From Paeniglutamicibacter psychrophenolicus (lineage in GTDB: Bacteria > Actinomycetota > Actinomycetes > Actinomycetales > Micrococcaceae), in contig NZ_JAUSSH010000006.1 in the NCBI RefSeq assembly GCF_030812255.1, positions 170,933 to 234,932 on the forward strand: 64,000 nucleotides of DNA, written 5' to 3'. Positions 17,054-26,619 of this stretch are shown here, piece by piece. The notes beneath the pieces were generated by a model, which made no database searches, had not been told where the DNA came from, and saw only the letters and a program-made list of their open reading frames with translations. Within the stretch, counting starts at the first letter, position 1, and each line of letters starts with the position of its first letter. The position numbers and the translations under genes are program-made.

Positions 17054-18190
17054 CTACTTCTCCACGGCCAGGCGCCCGATGATCAGGCGCATGATCTCGT
17101 TGCTGCCCTCAAGGATCTGGTGCACGCGCAGGTCGCGGACGATCTTCTCGATCCCGTATTCGCTGAGGTATCCGTAGCCGCCGTGCAATTGCAGGGCGGT
17201 GTTCGCGGCGTTGAACCCGGCATCCGTGGCCACCAGCTTGGCCATGGCGCAGAGCCTGACCGTGTCCGCGGTGCCACGTTCCAGGGCGTCGGCGGCGCGC
17301 CAGATCATGGTCCGGGCGATCTCCAGTTCGGTCTCCATGTCGGCGATCGCAAAGAGCAGCGCCTGTTGCCCGATCAGCGGTGCCCCGAAGGCCTCGCGCT
17401 CTTTCAGGTAGGCAATCGACTTGTCCAGCGCCGCCTGGCCGCCGCCGACCGAGCACGCCCCGATGTTCACCCGGCCCCCGTTCAGGCCCTTCATGGCGAT
17501 CCCGAAGCCGGTTCCTTCATCGCCGAGCCGGTTGCCCACCGGAACCCGAACGTTTTCCATGACCACCTGGCGGGTGGGCTGGGCGTTCCAGCCCATCTTC
17601 GCCTCCAGCGCGCCGAAGGACAGGCCCGCGGATTCACCCGGGACGATGAACGCGGTGATCCCGGCGCCTCCGGTGTCCGCGGTGCGGGCCATCACCAGGT
17701 ACATGCCCGAGGCGCCGGCCCCGGAGATGAACTGCTTGGTCCCATTGAGCACATAGTGGTCCCCATCGAGCACGGCCCGGGTGCTCAGTGCCGCGGCGTC
17801 GGAGCCCGCCCCGGGTTCGGTGAGGCAGTAGCTGCCCAGCATCTCCATGGTGCACAGCTGCGGAACCCAGGCAGCACGCTGCTCCTCGTTGCCGAACTTG
17901 TCGATCATCCATACGACCATGTTGTGGATGGAAATGTAGGCCGCGATGGTCGGGTCGGCCTTGGAGAGTTCCTCGAAGATCAGTGCGGCGTCCAGCCGGC
18001 TCATGCCCGATCCCCCGAAGTCCTCGCGCACATAGATCCCGCCCATGCCAAGTTCCCCGGCCTGCGCCAGCACGTCGACGGGGAAGCGGTGGTCCCGGTC
18101 CCAGGCCGCGGCATGCGGCGCGATGTTCTCGGCGGCGAAGTCGGACACCATCTCGACAATGGCCTTTTGGTCTTCGGTGAGTTCAAACAT
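17054..18190 (-). CDS. Acyl-CoA dehydrogenase (isobutyryl/short-chain type)
   Basis: FAD enzyme introducing a 2,3-double bond into an acyl-CoA and passing electrons to ETF. The 378 residues show the family signatures YCLTEPGAGSDAAAL (about 125-140) and a C-terminal HQILEGSNEIMRLIIG where the Glu is the usual catalytic base, plus QLHGGYGYLSEYGIEKIVRD. Size and the short-chain/isobutyryl-CoA character suggest branched or short acyl-CoA use. The ATG follows AGGAGCCGAGA. It is the last gene of an etfB-etfA-cytochrome-acad run, so its electron acceptor is encoded beside it. Confidence 0.9.
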   Translation of the reverse strand: MFELTEDQKAIVEMVSDFAAENIAPHAAAWDRDHRFPVDVLAQAGELGMGGIYVREDFGGSGMSRLDAALIFEELSKADPTIAAYISIHNMVVWMIDKFGNEEQRAAWVPQLCTMEMLGSYCLTEPGAGSDAAALSTRAVLDGDHYVLNGTKQFISGAGASGMYLVMARTADTGGAGITAFIVPGESAGLSFGALEAKMGWNAQPTRQVVMENVRVPVGNRLGDEGTGFGIAMKGLNGGRVNIGACSVGGGQAALDKSIAYLKEREAFGAPLIGQQALLFAIADMETELEIARTMIWRAADALERGTADTVRLCAMAKLVATDAGFNAANTALQLHGGYGYLSEYGIEKIVRDLRVHQILEGSNEIMRLIIGRLAVEK

Positions 18191-18246
18191 TCTCGGCTCC
18201 TGGGTCGTCGGTGGCGGGCGGGCGGAAGGTCGGAAGTGTTGCCTGG

Positions 18247-19179
18247 CTACTTCCCGACCTTGCCGGTCAGCGAGGCCAGGGGGCGCAGGAAGACCGGTTG
18301 GGCCAGGAACCAGACGCCCACGATCACCACGATGGACACCGCGAAGATGATGAGCCCGGCGAACCCCGTCGAGTCGTTGGACGCGTACATGTGGTTCAGG
18401 TTGCGCAGCACCCCGGTGGCCAGCACCAGTGCCACGTGCACCACGGTGAAGGCAACGAAGTAGATCATGACCGGGAAGTGCAGGGCGCGGGCCAGTTCCA
18501 TCGGGTAGGCCTTGTTCAGTGCGGCGGCCTTCTTGGGCCAGGCGCCGGACATGCGCAGCCCGGTGGCGATTGCCAGCGGGGCGGCGATGAAGACTGTTAC
18601 GAAGTAGGTCAGCACCTGCAGGGCGTTGTAGTTGACCCAGCCGGTTTCGGTCGGCCAGTCCAGGGACAGGTACTGCAGCCCGGCGGACAGCGCGTTGGGG
18701 AAGATATCCCAGCTGGTGGGCACGATCCTCACCCACTGCCCGGAAATAAAGAGCACGATGATGAAGATGATGCCGTTGAGCACCCACAGGGCATCGAGGG
18801 TCAGGTGGAACCAGAGGTCCAGGCTGATCCGCGTGGGGGCGCCCTTGGTGCGGATCAGGCCCTTGTTGTTGCGCACCCAGTGGGCGGCGGGCCGGGTATT
18901 GGTGCGCACCTGCCAGCCGGTGCGCACGATCAGCACCAGGAAGAACACGTTCAGGAAGTGCTGCCAGCCCAGCCAGGCCGGGAACCCGACCGGTGCGCCG
19001 TCGGGCAGCGCCGAGTGCCCGGTGTAGGTGTCCAACCAGGTCTTGACCGACTCGAGGCCGACCAGCCAACGGGCCACGAAGACGGCGATGACCAGCAGGA
19101 CGACCAGGGACCCGGCGATGATGCCGGCTCGTGCCCATTTGTTGGTGGCCTGCTTTTTGGGGGTGGACCGGGCCGTCAT
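18247..19179 (-). CDS. Cytochrome b561/b-type membrane protein
   Basis: 310 residues with four to five hydrophobic helices and conserved-looking histidines (WQHFLNVFF, WFHLTLDALW, ALHFPVMIYF, VHVALVLATG), resembling the di-heme cytochrome b561/formate dehydrogenase gamma-like fold. It would carry electrons between a soluble donor and the quinone pool. Start: the ATG behind GAGGCACCACAG. It lies between etfA and the acyl-CoA dehydrogenase in one transcription direction, so it may replace or supplement ETF:quinone oxidoreductase. That role is inferred. Confidence 0.72.
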   Translation of the reverse strand: MTARSTPKKQATNKWARAGIIAGSLVVLLVIAVFVARWLVGLESVKTWLDTYTGHSALPDGAPVGFPAWLGWQHFLNVFFLVLIVRTGWQVRTNTRPAAHWVRNNKGLIRTKGAPTRISLDLWFHLTLDALWVLNGIIFIIVLFISGQWVRIVPTSWDIFPNALSAGLQYLSLDWPTETGWVNYNALQVLTYFVTVFIAAPLAIATGLRMSGAWPKKAAALNKAYPMELARALHFPVMIYFVAFTVVHVALVLATGVLRNLNHMYASNDSTGFAGLIIFAVSIVVIVGVWFLAQPVFLRPLASLTGKVGK

Positions 19180-19231
19180 CTGTGGTGCCTCGCGTTCGTG
19201 GTTGGGATCGTCATCGGGTGCATCCCGGGTG

Positions 19232-20200
19232 TTAGGTCCGGGACTTGAGCAGCTCAATCACCTGCGGAACCAGCGTAAAGACATCTCCGACGATCCCCAA
19301 GTCGGCGATGTCAAAGATCGGGGCGTCCTCGTCCTTGTTGATCGCCACGATGGTCTTGGCCGTCTGCATCCCGGCGCGGTGCTGGATGGCCCCGGAGATC
19401 CCCAGTGCCACGTAGAGCTGCGGGGAGACGGACACGCCGGTCTGCCCGACCTGCGCGGCCTGGGCGATGTAGCCGGCGTCGACCGCGGCCCGGGAGGCGC
19501 CCACGGCGCCGCCAAGTGCGTCGGCTAGCTGTTCGACCAGCACGAAGTTTTCCGCCGAGCCCAGGCCGCGTCCACCGGAGACCACGGTGGCGGCCCCGCG
19601 CAGTTCGGGCCGCGCGGAGTCTTCCGGGGCATCGGCAAATGCGGTCACGGTGGCGGTGCGGGTGGCAGGCGGCTCCAGGGCCACCGCGTTGAGCGTTCCG
19701 GCGGCCGGGGCAGCGGACTCGTCGACGGCCCCGGAGCGCAGCGTGATGATGGGCAGGGCGCCGGAGACCTGGGCGCGGACGGTGTAGTTGCCGCCGAAGA
19801 CCGAGTGCTCGGTTTCGATGCCCGAGTCCGACAACGCTGCATCCACGACGTCGGCCAGCAGTCCGCCGCCGGTGCGCACGGCCAGCCGGCCGGCGGCCTC
19901 GCGCCCGTCGACGGAGGCTGCCACGAGCACCGCGGCCGGTTCGTGGGCGGCCACGGCGTCGGCCAAGGCGTCGACCAGCGGGGTGACGAGTGTGCCGTTG
20001 GCCCCGGGAACCTGGACCGCGTGGATCACGGCGGCGCCGAGGTCGGCCAGCTGCGCCGCGGTGGCCGGGTCCAAGGCGGTTTCGGAGGCGGTGACGGCCA
20101 CGGGGGTGCCGAGCCGTGCGGCGACGGCCAGCAGGCCGCGGGCCGAGGCGGCCAGGTGTCCGGTGTGGGTCAGTTCAACCAGTGCCAGGATGTTTGCCAT
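19232..20200 (-). CDS. etfA: Electron transfer flavoprotein alpha subunit
   Basis: 322 residues. The C-terminal FAD-binding domain carries [37 protein letters not shown] and a VGDVF-type end, all diagnostic of EtfA; the N-terminal half is the ETF fold. ETF takes electrons from acyl-CoA and other dehydrogenases in the cytoplasm and passes them to the membrane. The ATG lies 14 bases past the etfB stop, so both are one transcript. Confidence 0.95.
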   Translation of the reverse strand: MANILALVELTHTGHLAASARGLLAVAARLGTPVAVTASETALDPATAAQLADLGAAVIHAVQVPGANGTLVTPLVDALADAVAAHEPAAVLVAASVDGREAAGRLAVRTGGGLLADVVDAALSDSGIETEHSVFGGNYTVRAQVSGALPIITLRSGAVDESAAPAAGTLNAVALEPPATRTATVTAFADAPEDSARPELRGAATVVSGGRGLGSAENFVLVEQLADALGGAVGASRAAVDAGYIAQAAQVGQTGVSVSPQLYVALGISGAIQHRAGMQTAKTIVAINKDEDAPIFDIADLGIVGDVFTLVPQVIELLKSRT

Positions 20201-20214
20201 GGAATGGTCCTTTG

Positions 20215-20979
20215 CTAGATCAGGCGCCGGGAGGCGAGGAAGTCGACGAGTTCGGCGGCGGCGTTCCCGTCGTCGGTGATCGTGGCCCCAGCGGTGCGGG
20301 CCGGGCGCTTGGAGACATCAAGCACGGTGCTGGCCGCCATGGTCTCTCCGCTGAGATCGGTGGCGGACAGGGTTTCCACGGGTTTGCGCTTGGCGCCCAG
20401 GATGCCCTTGAAGTTGGGGAAGCGGGCCTCGGGGAAGCGTTCGGTCACGGTGATGAGGGCGGGGTAGGTCGCGACGACCTCCTGGGTACCGGACTCGTTG
20501 ACCCTCCGGCCGCTGACCGAGTCGCTGCCGATCTCCGCGGAAACCAGGGAACCGAGCAGGGGCAGGGAAAGGTGCTCGGCGACCATGGCCGGGAGCATTC
20601 CGGCGCGCCCGTCGGTGGACTCGTTGCCGGCGATGACCAGGTCCGCACCGGTGTCGCGCAGGGCGGCGGCCAGCATCCTGGCGGTGGCTACCAGGTCGGC
20701 CCCGGCCAGGGCGTCGTCCAGCACGTGGATCCCGGAGTCGGCGCCCATCGACAGTGCCTTGCGGATGGACTTGATGGTGTCGGCCGGCCCCATGGATACG
20801 ACCACCACCTCGGTGGATTTGTCCCGGTCCTTGACCGTCAGGGCCAGTTCCAGGGCGCGCTCGGTGATCTCGTCGATCACCGGGTCGCTTGCCTCCCGGT
20901 CCACCCGTCCGCTGCCCGGATCCAGGATCCGTTCTTCGGCGGTGTCCGGAACCTGCTTGATCAAAACCGCGATCTTCAT
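20215..20979 (-). CDS. etfB: Electron transfer flavoprotein beta subunit
   Basis: 254-residue partner of EtfA that holds AMP. Family signatures start [13 protein letters not shown] and include [28 protein letters not shown] segments and a nucleotide-binding loop. A further upstream in-frame start would add 11 residues, but [13 protein letters not shown] is the standard N-terminus. It is the first gene of the cluster. Upstream lies about 230 bases with the idi terminator. Confidence 0.95.
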   Translation of the reverse strand: MKIAVLIKQVPDTAEERILDPGSGRVDREASDPVIDEITERALELALTVKDRDKSTEVVVVSMGPADTIKSIRKALSMGADSGIHVLDDALAGADLVATARMLAAALRDTGADLVIAGNESTDGRAGMLPAMVAEHLSLPLLGSLVSAEIGSDSVSGRRVNESGTQEVVATYPALITVTERFPEARFPNFKGILGAKRKPVETLSATDLSGETMAASTVLDVSKRPARTAGATITDDGNAAAELVDFLASRRLI

Positions 20980-21156
20980 CCGTTTTCCCTTCCCGGGTGC
21001 CGTGTCGTTCACTCATTCGCGACTCTACTGGGAAGGGCCAAAATTTACTAGGTCTTCCTACTAAATTTGCCGTAGCTGTGCCCACCGCTTTTCCCCTTGA
21101 TTCGAACCCTGGCCTGTACCGGTGGCGTTTCAGGTAGCGGTCCGGGAAATGCGAAA

Positions 21157-21186
21157 ACCTTCCCCCACGCTAAGGCAGGGGAAGGT
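21157..21186 (-). terminator. Rho-independent terminator of idi
   Basis: ACCTTCCCC/GGGGAAGGT stem (9 bp) directly after the idi stop on the minus strand, followed by TTTT. Confidence 0.75.
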
Positions 21187-21209
21187 CGGCGGACGGTGCC
21201 TGGCAGGGA

Positions 21210-21740
21210 TCAGGGGCGGGTGCCATCCAGCGAGCCCTGGCCGATCTGCTCCAGCAACCACGGGGAGAAGGCGAAGGGAGTGGCCAGCGCGGCGGTCTTC
21301 AGCGCCCGGGGGTCGACCCACGCGTACTCGGCGACCTCGTCCGGGTTGGGGGCCAGATCGGAGGTGACCAGCGCGGAGAAGACCGGGCAGATCTCGTTCT
21401 CGACGATTCCGGAGGCGTCCACGGCCCGGTAGGCGAAGTCCGGAAGCAGCGGGACGATCGAGGAGATGGTGGTGCCCAGTTCCTGCTCGGCGCGCCTGGC
21501 GATGGCGTCCTCGAATGATTCGCCCTCGCCCGGGTGCCCGCAGAACGAGTTGGTCCACACCCCTGCCCAGGTCTTCTTGGACAGGGCTCGCCGGGTCATC
21601 AGGATCCGGCCCCGGCCATCGTAGAGGTAGCAGGAGAAGGCCAGGTGCAGGGGCGTGTGTGCGGTGTGCACGAGCGCCTTGGATGCCGTTCCGATGCGGG
21701 TGCCGTCGTTGGCCAACAACACCACAAGTTCCTCGCTCAT
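21210..21740 (-). CDS. idi: Isopentenyl-diphosphate delta-isomerase, type 1
   Basis: Interconverts IPP and DMAPP for terpenoids such as carotenoids and menaquinone side chains. The 176 residues belong to the Nudix-fold type 1 family: TNSFCGHPGEGES holds the catalytic Cys, and ENEICPVF the catalytic Glu; LYDGRGRILMTRRA and YAWVDP match the metal-binding and structural positions. Type 1 is the common form in Micrococcaceae. It stands alone between ETF and amine-permease operons. Confidence 0.95.
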   Translation of the reverse strand: MSEELVVLLANDGTRIGTASKALVHTAHTPLHLAFSCYLYDGRGRILMTRRALSKKTWAGVWTNSFCGHPGEGESFEDAIARRAEQELGTTISSIVPLLPDFAYRAVDASGIVENEICPVFSALVTSDLAPNPDEVAEYAWVDPRALKTAALATPFAFSPWLLEQIGQGSLDGTRP

Positions 21741-21844
21741 GACTCTCTTTCTTCGAAGGTGCCGGGGCCATGCCCCTGGGCCTCAATCATCCCATGCCCG
21801 CACGGGCCCGGTTCATGGCCGCGTTTCGGGCTTAACGGTGCGGC

Positions 21845-21884
21845 TGCCGGTTTGGCGGGCGTCATGTCCCCCGCCAAACCGGCA
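21845..21884. terminator. 15-bp hairpin after the amine permease
   Basis: TGCCGGTTTGGCGGG and CCCGCCAAACCGGCA form a perfect stem with a 10-base loop. It lies between idi and the permease, so it likely ends transcription of the permease. No T run follows. Confidence 0.55.
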
Positions 21885-21912
21885 ACCGGCAGTGGTCTTG
21901 CCGGGCCAACGC

Positions 21913-23439
21913 CTACAGCATGCGCTTGAGCGTCTCGCCCTTGAAGAACCCGGGCTGTCGGATGCGCATGTACAACATCACGGCCACGCCCAGGACCAGC
22001 ACGCCCATGCCCAGGATGAACACCATGCCCAGCCCGGCGATGTTGGAACCCGAGCCGTAGTCCGGGTCCATGGAATCGCGCGCGGTGCTCGCGAACATCA
22101 CCAGCAGGATCACCCCGCCCACCAGCGGGGCCAGGAACTTGAAGAAGAAGCCGCGCACGGTGTCGAACGCCTCGCGGCGGAAGTACCAGACGCAGGCCAG
22201 TGCGGTGACCCCGTAGTAGAAGCAGATCATCAGGCCAAGTGCCGTAATGGTGTCCCACAAGGCGTTTTCGCTCAGCAACCGGGTGACCACGTAGAACACC
22301 GCGGCCGCCGAGCCGGCGGTGATGGTCGCCGTGGACGGGGACATGAAGCGCGGGGAGACCTTGCCGAAGCGCTCGGGCAGCGCCTTGTAGTAGCCCATGG
22401 CCAGGATGGTGCGGGCCGGGGACACCAGGGTGGACTGCAGCGAGGCCGCCGAGGAGGACAGGATCGCCAGCGACATCAGGATCGCAAACGGGCCCATGAT
22501 CGGTCCGGCCAGCACCGCGAAGATTGATTCCTGGTTCTCCGGGTTGCCGGCACCCAGGCCGGTCTCGCCGATGCCCGCGTAGGAGATCACGGCCAGGGAA
22601 ATGACCATGTAGATGCCCATGATGATCAGGATCGTCAACGTGGCGGCGCGGCCCGGGACCTTGGCGGGGTTCGTGGTTTCCTCGTTCATCGTCAGGGTGA
22701 CGTCCCAGCCCCAGAAGATGAAGATCGACAGCGAGACACCGGCGGCGAAGGCCCCGAAGGAATGCACGGCCATCGGGTTGAACCAGTCCAGCGCGATCGG
22801 GGTCGGGTCGAAGGCGGTGCCGTTGTTCACGTGGCTGAACGCGGCCACGGCGAACCAGGTGAGCACCACCAGCTGGAAGGCGACCAGCGCGTACTGGAAG
22901 GCCTTGGTGGTTTGCATGCCGCGGTAGGAGATCCAGCAGGCGGCGGCGATGAACACCAGCGTCGTGGGGATGTTGACCCACAGGTTGCGCGTCAGCTCCG
23001 CGATGGCGTCGTTGCCGGTGAGCTGGGCAATCAGCAGGTAGAAGAAGTCCACCGCGACCGCGGCCAGGTTGGAGAGCACGATGATGGTGGCGGCGATCAG
23101 GCCCCAGCCACCCATCCAGCCGATCCAGGGGCCGAAGGCGCGGGTGGCCCAGGTGAAGGAGGTGCCGGAGTCCGGCATCGCGGAGTTCAGCTCGCGGTAG
23201 CCCAGGGCCACCAGCAGCATCGGCAGGAAACCGGCCAGGAAGATTGCCGGCAGCTGGGTGCCGACCTCGGCGACCGTGGGACCCAGGGCAGCGGTCAGGG
23301 TGTAGGCGGGGGCAATACAGGAGATGCCGATGACCACGGCACCAAGTACGCCGACGGTGCCCTTGGACAGGCCCTTGTCGCCCAGGCCCGATTCGGCCGC
23401 CGGTGTGGCGCGGGATTCGGTCGTTGTGTCACGACTCAT
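21913..23439 (-). CDS. APC-superfamily amino acid/amine permease
   Basis: 508-residue, twelve-helix permease of the APC superfamily. The N-terminus reads ISCIAPAYTLTAALGP and MPDSGTSFTWATRAFGPW, typical of GABA/polyamine-like permeases, and a large charged loop holds MNEETTNP. It follows uspA and putrescine oxidase on the same strand, so import of putrescine or a related amine is the best guess. Ribosome site is weak. Substrate inferred from the operon, not the sequence. Confidence 0.82.
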   Translation of the reverse strand: MSRDTTTESRATPAAESGLGDKGLSKGTVGVLGAVVIGISCIAPAYTLTAALGPTVAEVGTQLPAIFLAGFLPMLLVALGYRELNSAMPDSGTSFTWATRAFGPWIGWMGGWGLIAATIIVLSNLAAVAVDFFYLLIAQLTGNDAIAELTRNLWVNIPTTLVFIAAACWISYRGMQTTKAFQYALVAFQLVVLTWFAVAAFSHVNNGTAFDPTPIALDWFNPMAVHSFGAFAAGVSLSIFIFWGWDVTLTMNEETTNPAKVPGRAATLTILIIMGIYMVISLAVISYAGIGETGLGAGNPENQESIFAVLAGPIMGPFAILMSLAILSSSAASLQSTLVSPARTILAMGYYKALPERFGKVSPRFMSPSTATITAGSAAAVFYVVTRLLSENALWDTITALGLMICFYYGVTALACVWYFRREAFDTVRGFFFKFLAPLVGGVILLVMFASTARDSMDPDYGSGSNIAGLGMVFILGMGVLVLGVAVMLYMRIRQPGFFKGETLKRML

Positions 23440-23523
23440 GGTTGTATTCCTTCATCCGGGCGGTACCGTGCTTCCCGCCTGGCGGGCAGGGGGAAGCGCG
23501 GCACCGTCATGCGGGGATTGGTG

Positions 23524-24402
23524 CTAGGTGCGGGCCGTTTCGGGCTTGTGGTTCTTGGGAACCACAACCAGCGGGACCGGCAGGGTCCGCAGCATGCGTT
23601 GGGCCGTGGTGCCCAGGAAGAGCCGGCGCTTGCGCGCCAGGCGGCTCGAGCCGACGACGGCGATTTCGCCGTCCAGCCAGTCGAGTTCGGCGATGGCGTC
23701 GTCGATGCCGGTACCGGAGGCCACGGTGATCTCGGCGGTGAGGCCGAGTTCCTGAACGACCGCGGCGGCCGCGGCCCGGGTGCGCTCCATGGAGTCTCCC
23801 GCTTCCGCGGAACCGGCCGTGGCATGGTCCTGGGCCACCAGGGAAACCACGCGCAGCGCCAGTTTCTGGTGGCTTGCCGCCGTTGCCGCGGCCTGCACCA
23901 CGGCTCGGGCACCGGGGCGGGTGCCGACAAATGCGGTGATCCGGCTGAGCTTGCCCCCGGCCCTTTCCAGGGACGCGACGGCACCGGGGGTGCTCATGGC
24001 CACCGGGAAGGGCGAGGCGTGCAGCAGCGAGCTGGCCACCGGGCCCGGGACAAAGAACCCTGCCACGTGGCGCTTGCGCCCGCCGAGCACGATGGCCCGG
24101 GCGCCGGTTTCCTTGGCCATGGCGATCAATCCGGCGGCCGGGGAGGAGACCGCGCGGGCGATGACCCGGGCGGTGGGACCGGCCGGAACCAAGTTGAGTG
24201 CTTCCTTGGCCCAGGCGTCGACCTGGTCAGCCAGGATGGAGGAGTATCCGTGGTCGCTGCCCGGGTAGGTGGCCGAGAACGGGGTGTCCTCGGGCAGGAC
24301 CATGGCGATGTCCAGGTGGGCCGTGGGCCCGCCCAGCGCCGCGGCGAGCGCGATGGCCTCCGCGCCGCGGGCGTCGGCGGTGTATCCAACGAGATAGCGC
24401 AT
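23524..24402 (-). CDS. Tandem universal stress protein
   Basis: 292 residues with two UspA domains: first strand MRYLVGYTADARGAEAI and second ITAFVGTRPGARAVVQ. ATP-binding GGRKRHVAGFFVPGPVASSLL and GSSRLARKRRLFLGTTAQRML match the G-2x-G-9x-G(S/T) pattern. The ATG lies six bases after the putrescine oxidase stop, so translation is coupled. Its role in amine use is not known; such proteins often accompany transporters. Confidence 0.88.
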   Translation of the reverse strand: MRYLVGYTADARGAEAIALAAALGGPTAHLDIAMVLPEDTPFSATYPGSDHGYSSILADQVDAWAKEALNLVPAGPTARVIARAVSSPAAGLIAMAKETGARAIVLGGRKRHVAGFFVPGPVASSLLHASPFPVAMSTPGAVASLERAGGKLSRITAFVGTRPGARAVVQAAATAASHQKLALRVVSLVAQDHATAGSAEAGDSMERTRAAAAAVVQELGLTAEITVASGTGIDDAIAELDWLDGEIAVVGSSRLARKRRLFLGTTAQRMLRTLPVPLVVVPKNHKPETART

Positions 24403-24407
24403 GGAAC

Positions 24408-25832
24408 CTAGGCGTCCATCGAGGTCAGGGTGCCGAACTTGGAGATGACTCCGTCGTACCCCGGGTCGTCGTCGGTGCCGTCCACGGCGGCGACGATGCG
24501 GGCGGCGGTGCGCCGTCCCATGCGCACGGCGCCGTCCACGTGCTGGTAGCCCTCGCCGGCCAGATCCGAGGAGGAGAAGTAAATCGGGCCGACGTTCTTG
24601 TTCTGGTCGGGCCCGAAGCGGAACAGCCCGCCCAGGTCGTAGCTGGTGGCGTAGGCGCCGCGGGTCCATTCCTCGGCGGCGAAGTCGGAGAGGTAGAAGA
24701 CCTTCGCCTCCAATGCCTTGGGCCCCAGGTACGTGGCCATGTCCTTGAGGATGGTTTCCCTGCGCTCGGCCTCGGGGAGCTCGAACATCGCGTCGGCCTG
24801 CATGTCGGAGATGAAGCCAACCAGGGTGCCGGTGCCTTCCCCGTGGTAGGTGTTGTCGTAGATTTCCTGCACGATCGAGGTCGGGCCGAAGCAGGTGCCC
24901 GAGAGGCCCTCTTCGCGCCAGAACGGGGTCTCGTAGACGGCGTGGACCTTGATGACCAGGCCCATGGATTGGTGCTGGTGGGTCACGTGCTGGCGGCGCG
25001 GCAGCGGCGGGTTGTAGGAGATGCGCGAGTACAGGTTCGGCGGGACGGCGACGATGACCTTCTTGGCATTGACTCTCACGTCGGCGCCGTGGGCGGTCAC
25101 GCCCTCCTCGGACCAGTCGAGCTTGAGCACCGGGTTGTTCAGGTAGACGTCGGTGCCCAGGCGCTGCGCCACGGCGATCGAGACGCCCTGCATGGTGCCG
25201 ACCATGCGGCGGTCCAGGATGAAGTCCTCGTCGACCAGGTTGGTGAAGGAGCCGGCGGAGGATGACATCAACAGTGCCTGCAGCGCGGAGAAGGTGTGGG
25301 CCGGCTTGGTGAGCATGCCGCCGGCGATGAACAGGCCGACGTTGTTGCAGGCCACCTCGTCGTCGGAGAGGGTGCGCAGCCAGTGGTGGAAGGAGATCAT
25401 GTCCAGCTCTTCGGCCTGCGGGTGCTCCCACGGAGCGTCCGGGTCGACCTGTGCGGTGAGGCGGTCCATCTCGGCGATGAGCCTGTTCATTTCGGCGACG
25501 GTGGATTCGGCCACCGGGAAGTCCGCGCCGGTGTAGACGGTGCGGGTGCCGTCGGCCGCCATGTAGACCGAGGCGCCTTCCTTGTAGCGCTCGAAGGTCT
25601 CGATGCCCAGTTCCTCGATCAGCGAGTACAGGCCGGTCTGGTCCGGGGAAATCCACTGGCCGCCGATCTCGATGGTGGCCCCGTCCATGTCCTGGGTCCA
25701 GGTGCGGCCTCCGACACGGTCGCGGGCCTCGAGCACTGCGACGGTCTTTCCCGCCTTGCGCAGCTCGAAGGCTGCGGTCAGGCCCGAGGGGCCGGCTCCG
25801 ATGATGACGACGTCGCGATCCAGGGTTGTCAT
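24408..25832 (-). CDS. puo: Putrescine oxidase (flavin amine oxidase)
   Basis: FAD-dependent enzyme oxidising putrescine to 4-aminobutanal with ammonia and peroxide. The 474 residues begin VVIIGAGPSGLTAAFELRKAG and VLEARDRVGGRTWT (FAD site), continue with WISPDQTGLYSLIEELG, ACNNVGLFIAGGMLTKPAH, and end with SYDLGG and EGYQHVDGAVRMG; these match remembered Kocuria/Rhodococcus Puo closely. The start was set at the ATG giving MTTLDRDVV; an upstream frame reaches 25961 into the divergent promoter. uspA and the permease follow. The palindrome upstream suggests repression by the divergent TetR. Confidence 0.9.
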   Translation of the reverse strand: MTTLDRDVVIIGAGPSGLTAAFELRKAGKTVAVLEARDRVGGRTWTQDMDGATIEIGGQWISPDQTGLYSLIEELGIETFERYKEGASVYMAADGTRTVYTGADFPVAESTVAEMNRLIAEMDRLTAQVDPDAPWEHPQAEELDMISFHHWLRTLSDDEVACNNVGLFIAGGMLTKPAHTFSALQALLMSSSAGSFTNLVDEDFILDRRMVGTMQGVSIAVAQRLGTDVYLNNPVLKLDWSEEGVTAHGADVRVNAKKVIVAVPPNLYSRISYNPPLPRRQHVTHQHQSMGLVIKVHAVYETPFWREEGLSGTCFGPTSIVQEIYDNTYHGEGTGTLVGFISDMQADAMFELPEAERRETILKDMATYLGPKALEAKVFYLSDFAAEEWTRGAYATSYDLGGLFRFGPDQNKNVGPIYFSSSDLAGEGYQHVDGAVRMGRRTAARIVAAVDGTDDDPGYDGVISKFGTLTSMDA

Positions 25833-25855
25833 GATGTCCACTTCTTCCGGTGTTC

Positions 25856-25876
25856 TAAATGAATGTCGTTCATTTA
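25856..25876. promoter_or_regulatory. Perfect palindrome, likely TetR operator for puo and tetR
   Basis: TAAATGAA-TGTCG-TTCATTTA, eight-base arms and 21 bp overall, lies between the divergent putrescine oxidase and TetR genes, close upstream of the puo start. This is the classic place and form of a TetR-family operator. Confidence 0.7.
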
Positions 25877-25942
25877 CTAGACTGGTTCCATGGTAGGCCA
25901 TGTTGTGCAGTATTGTGAAGTGGGCCACGTCAGGAGCGGAAC

Positions 25943-26617
25943 TTGAAGCAAGAACCAGCATCTTCCACCGCCGCGCCGCGCCGCCGCGCCGGGCGCCCGA
26001 GGTCTGGGGTCCTGGACCGGGAGCTCATTGCGCGGGCGGCGCTGAAGCTCGTGGTCGAGGGCGGATACTCCACCCTGACCATGTCTGCACTGGCGAAGTC
26101 GCTGTCGGTCTCCCCTTCGGCGCTGTACAACCACGTGGAGTCCAAGCAGGAGATCATGCAGTGGATCCAGGAAATCGTGATGGACGGGGTCGATTCGACC
26201 GTGTTCGAGACCCTGTCGCTGGATGAGGCGCTCACGGCCTGGGCGGTGACGTACCGCGACATCTTCGCGGGGCACGCGCCGCTGATCCCGCTGATCGCGG
26301 TGCTGCCGGTCTCGGGGTCCCCGCGCACGCTGGAAATGTATGAAAAGGTCGCGGCCGGGTTCACCCGCGCCGGCTGGAGGCAGGAAGACATCATTCCCGC
26401 CATCGTGGCCCTGGAATCATTCATCTTCGGCTCGGCCCTCGATGCCACCGCACCGCTGGACATCTTCGATCCCGGGGAAAATGCCGGAAGCATCCCGAAT
26501 TTCGAGGGCGCCCTGGAGGCGCAGCGGGCCACCGGGCGCAACAGTGCCGACGCCGCGTTCCACGCCGGGCTGCGCGCCATCGTCAACGGCCTGATGGCAA
26601 CTTCCCGGACCACATAG
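25943..26617 (+). CDS. TetR/AcrR-family regulator, likely of putrescine oxidase
   Basis: 224 residues. A basic, proline-rich N-terminus (RRRAGRPRSGVLDRELI) precedes the helix-turn-helix, with YSTLTMSALAKSLSVSPSALYNHV at about 40-64, then a TetR_C-type ligand domain. The TTG start is supported by AGGAG six bases upstream; no ATG or GTG fits. It is divergent from puo with a perfect palindrome between, so it probably represses puo and itself and responds to an amine. Ligand inferred. Confidence 0.85.
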   Translation: MKQEPASSTAAPRRRAGRPRSGVLDRELIARAALKLVVEGGYSTLTMSALAKSLSVSPSALYNHVESKQEIMQWIQEIVMDGVDSTVFETLSLDEALTAWAVTYRDIFAGHAPLIPLIAVLPVSGSPRTLEMYEKVAAGFTRAGWRQEDIIPAIVALESFIFGSALDATAPLDIFDPGENAGSIPNFEGALEAQRATGRNSADAAFHAGLRAIVNGLMATSRTT

Positions 26618-26619
26618 CC

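Noticed and set aside
17120..18463. 447-codon plus-strand frame
   Set aside because: Antisense of the acyl-CoA dehydrogenase and cytochrome genes, which carry clear motifs.
23524..25656. Long minus frame covering uspA and most of putrescine oxidase
   Set aside because: Only the end is UspA; the rest is a shifted frame of putrescine oxidase, whose own frame has the FAD motifs.
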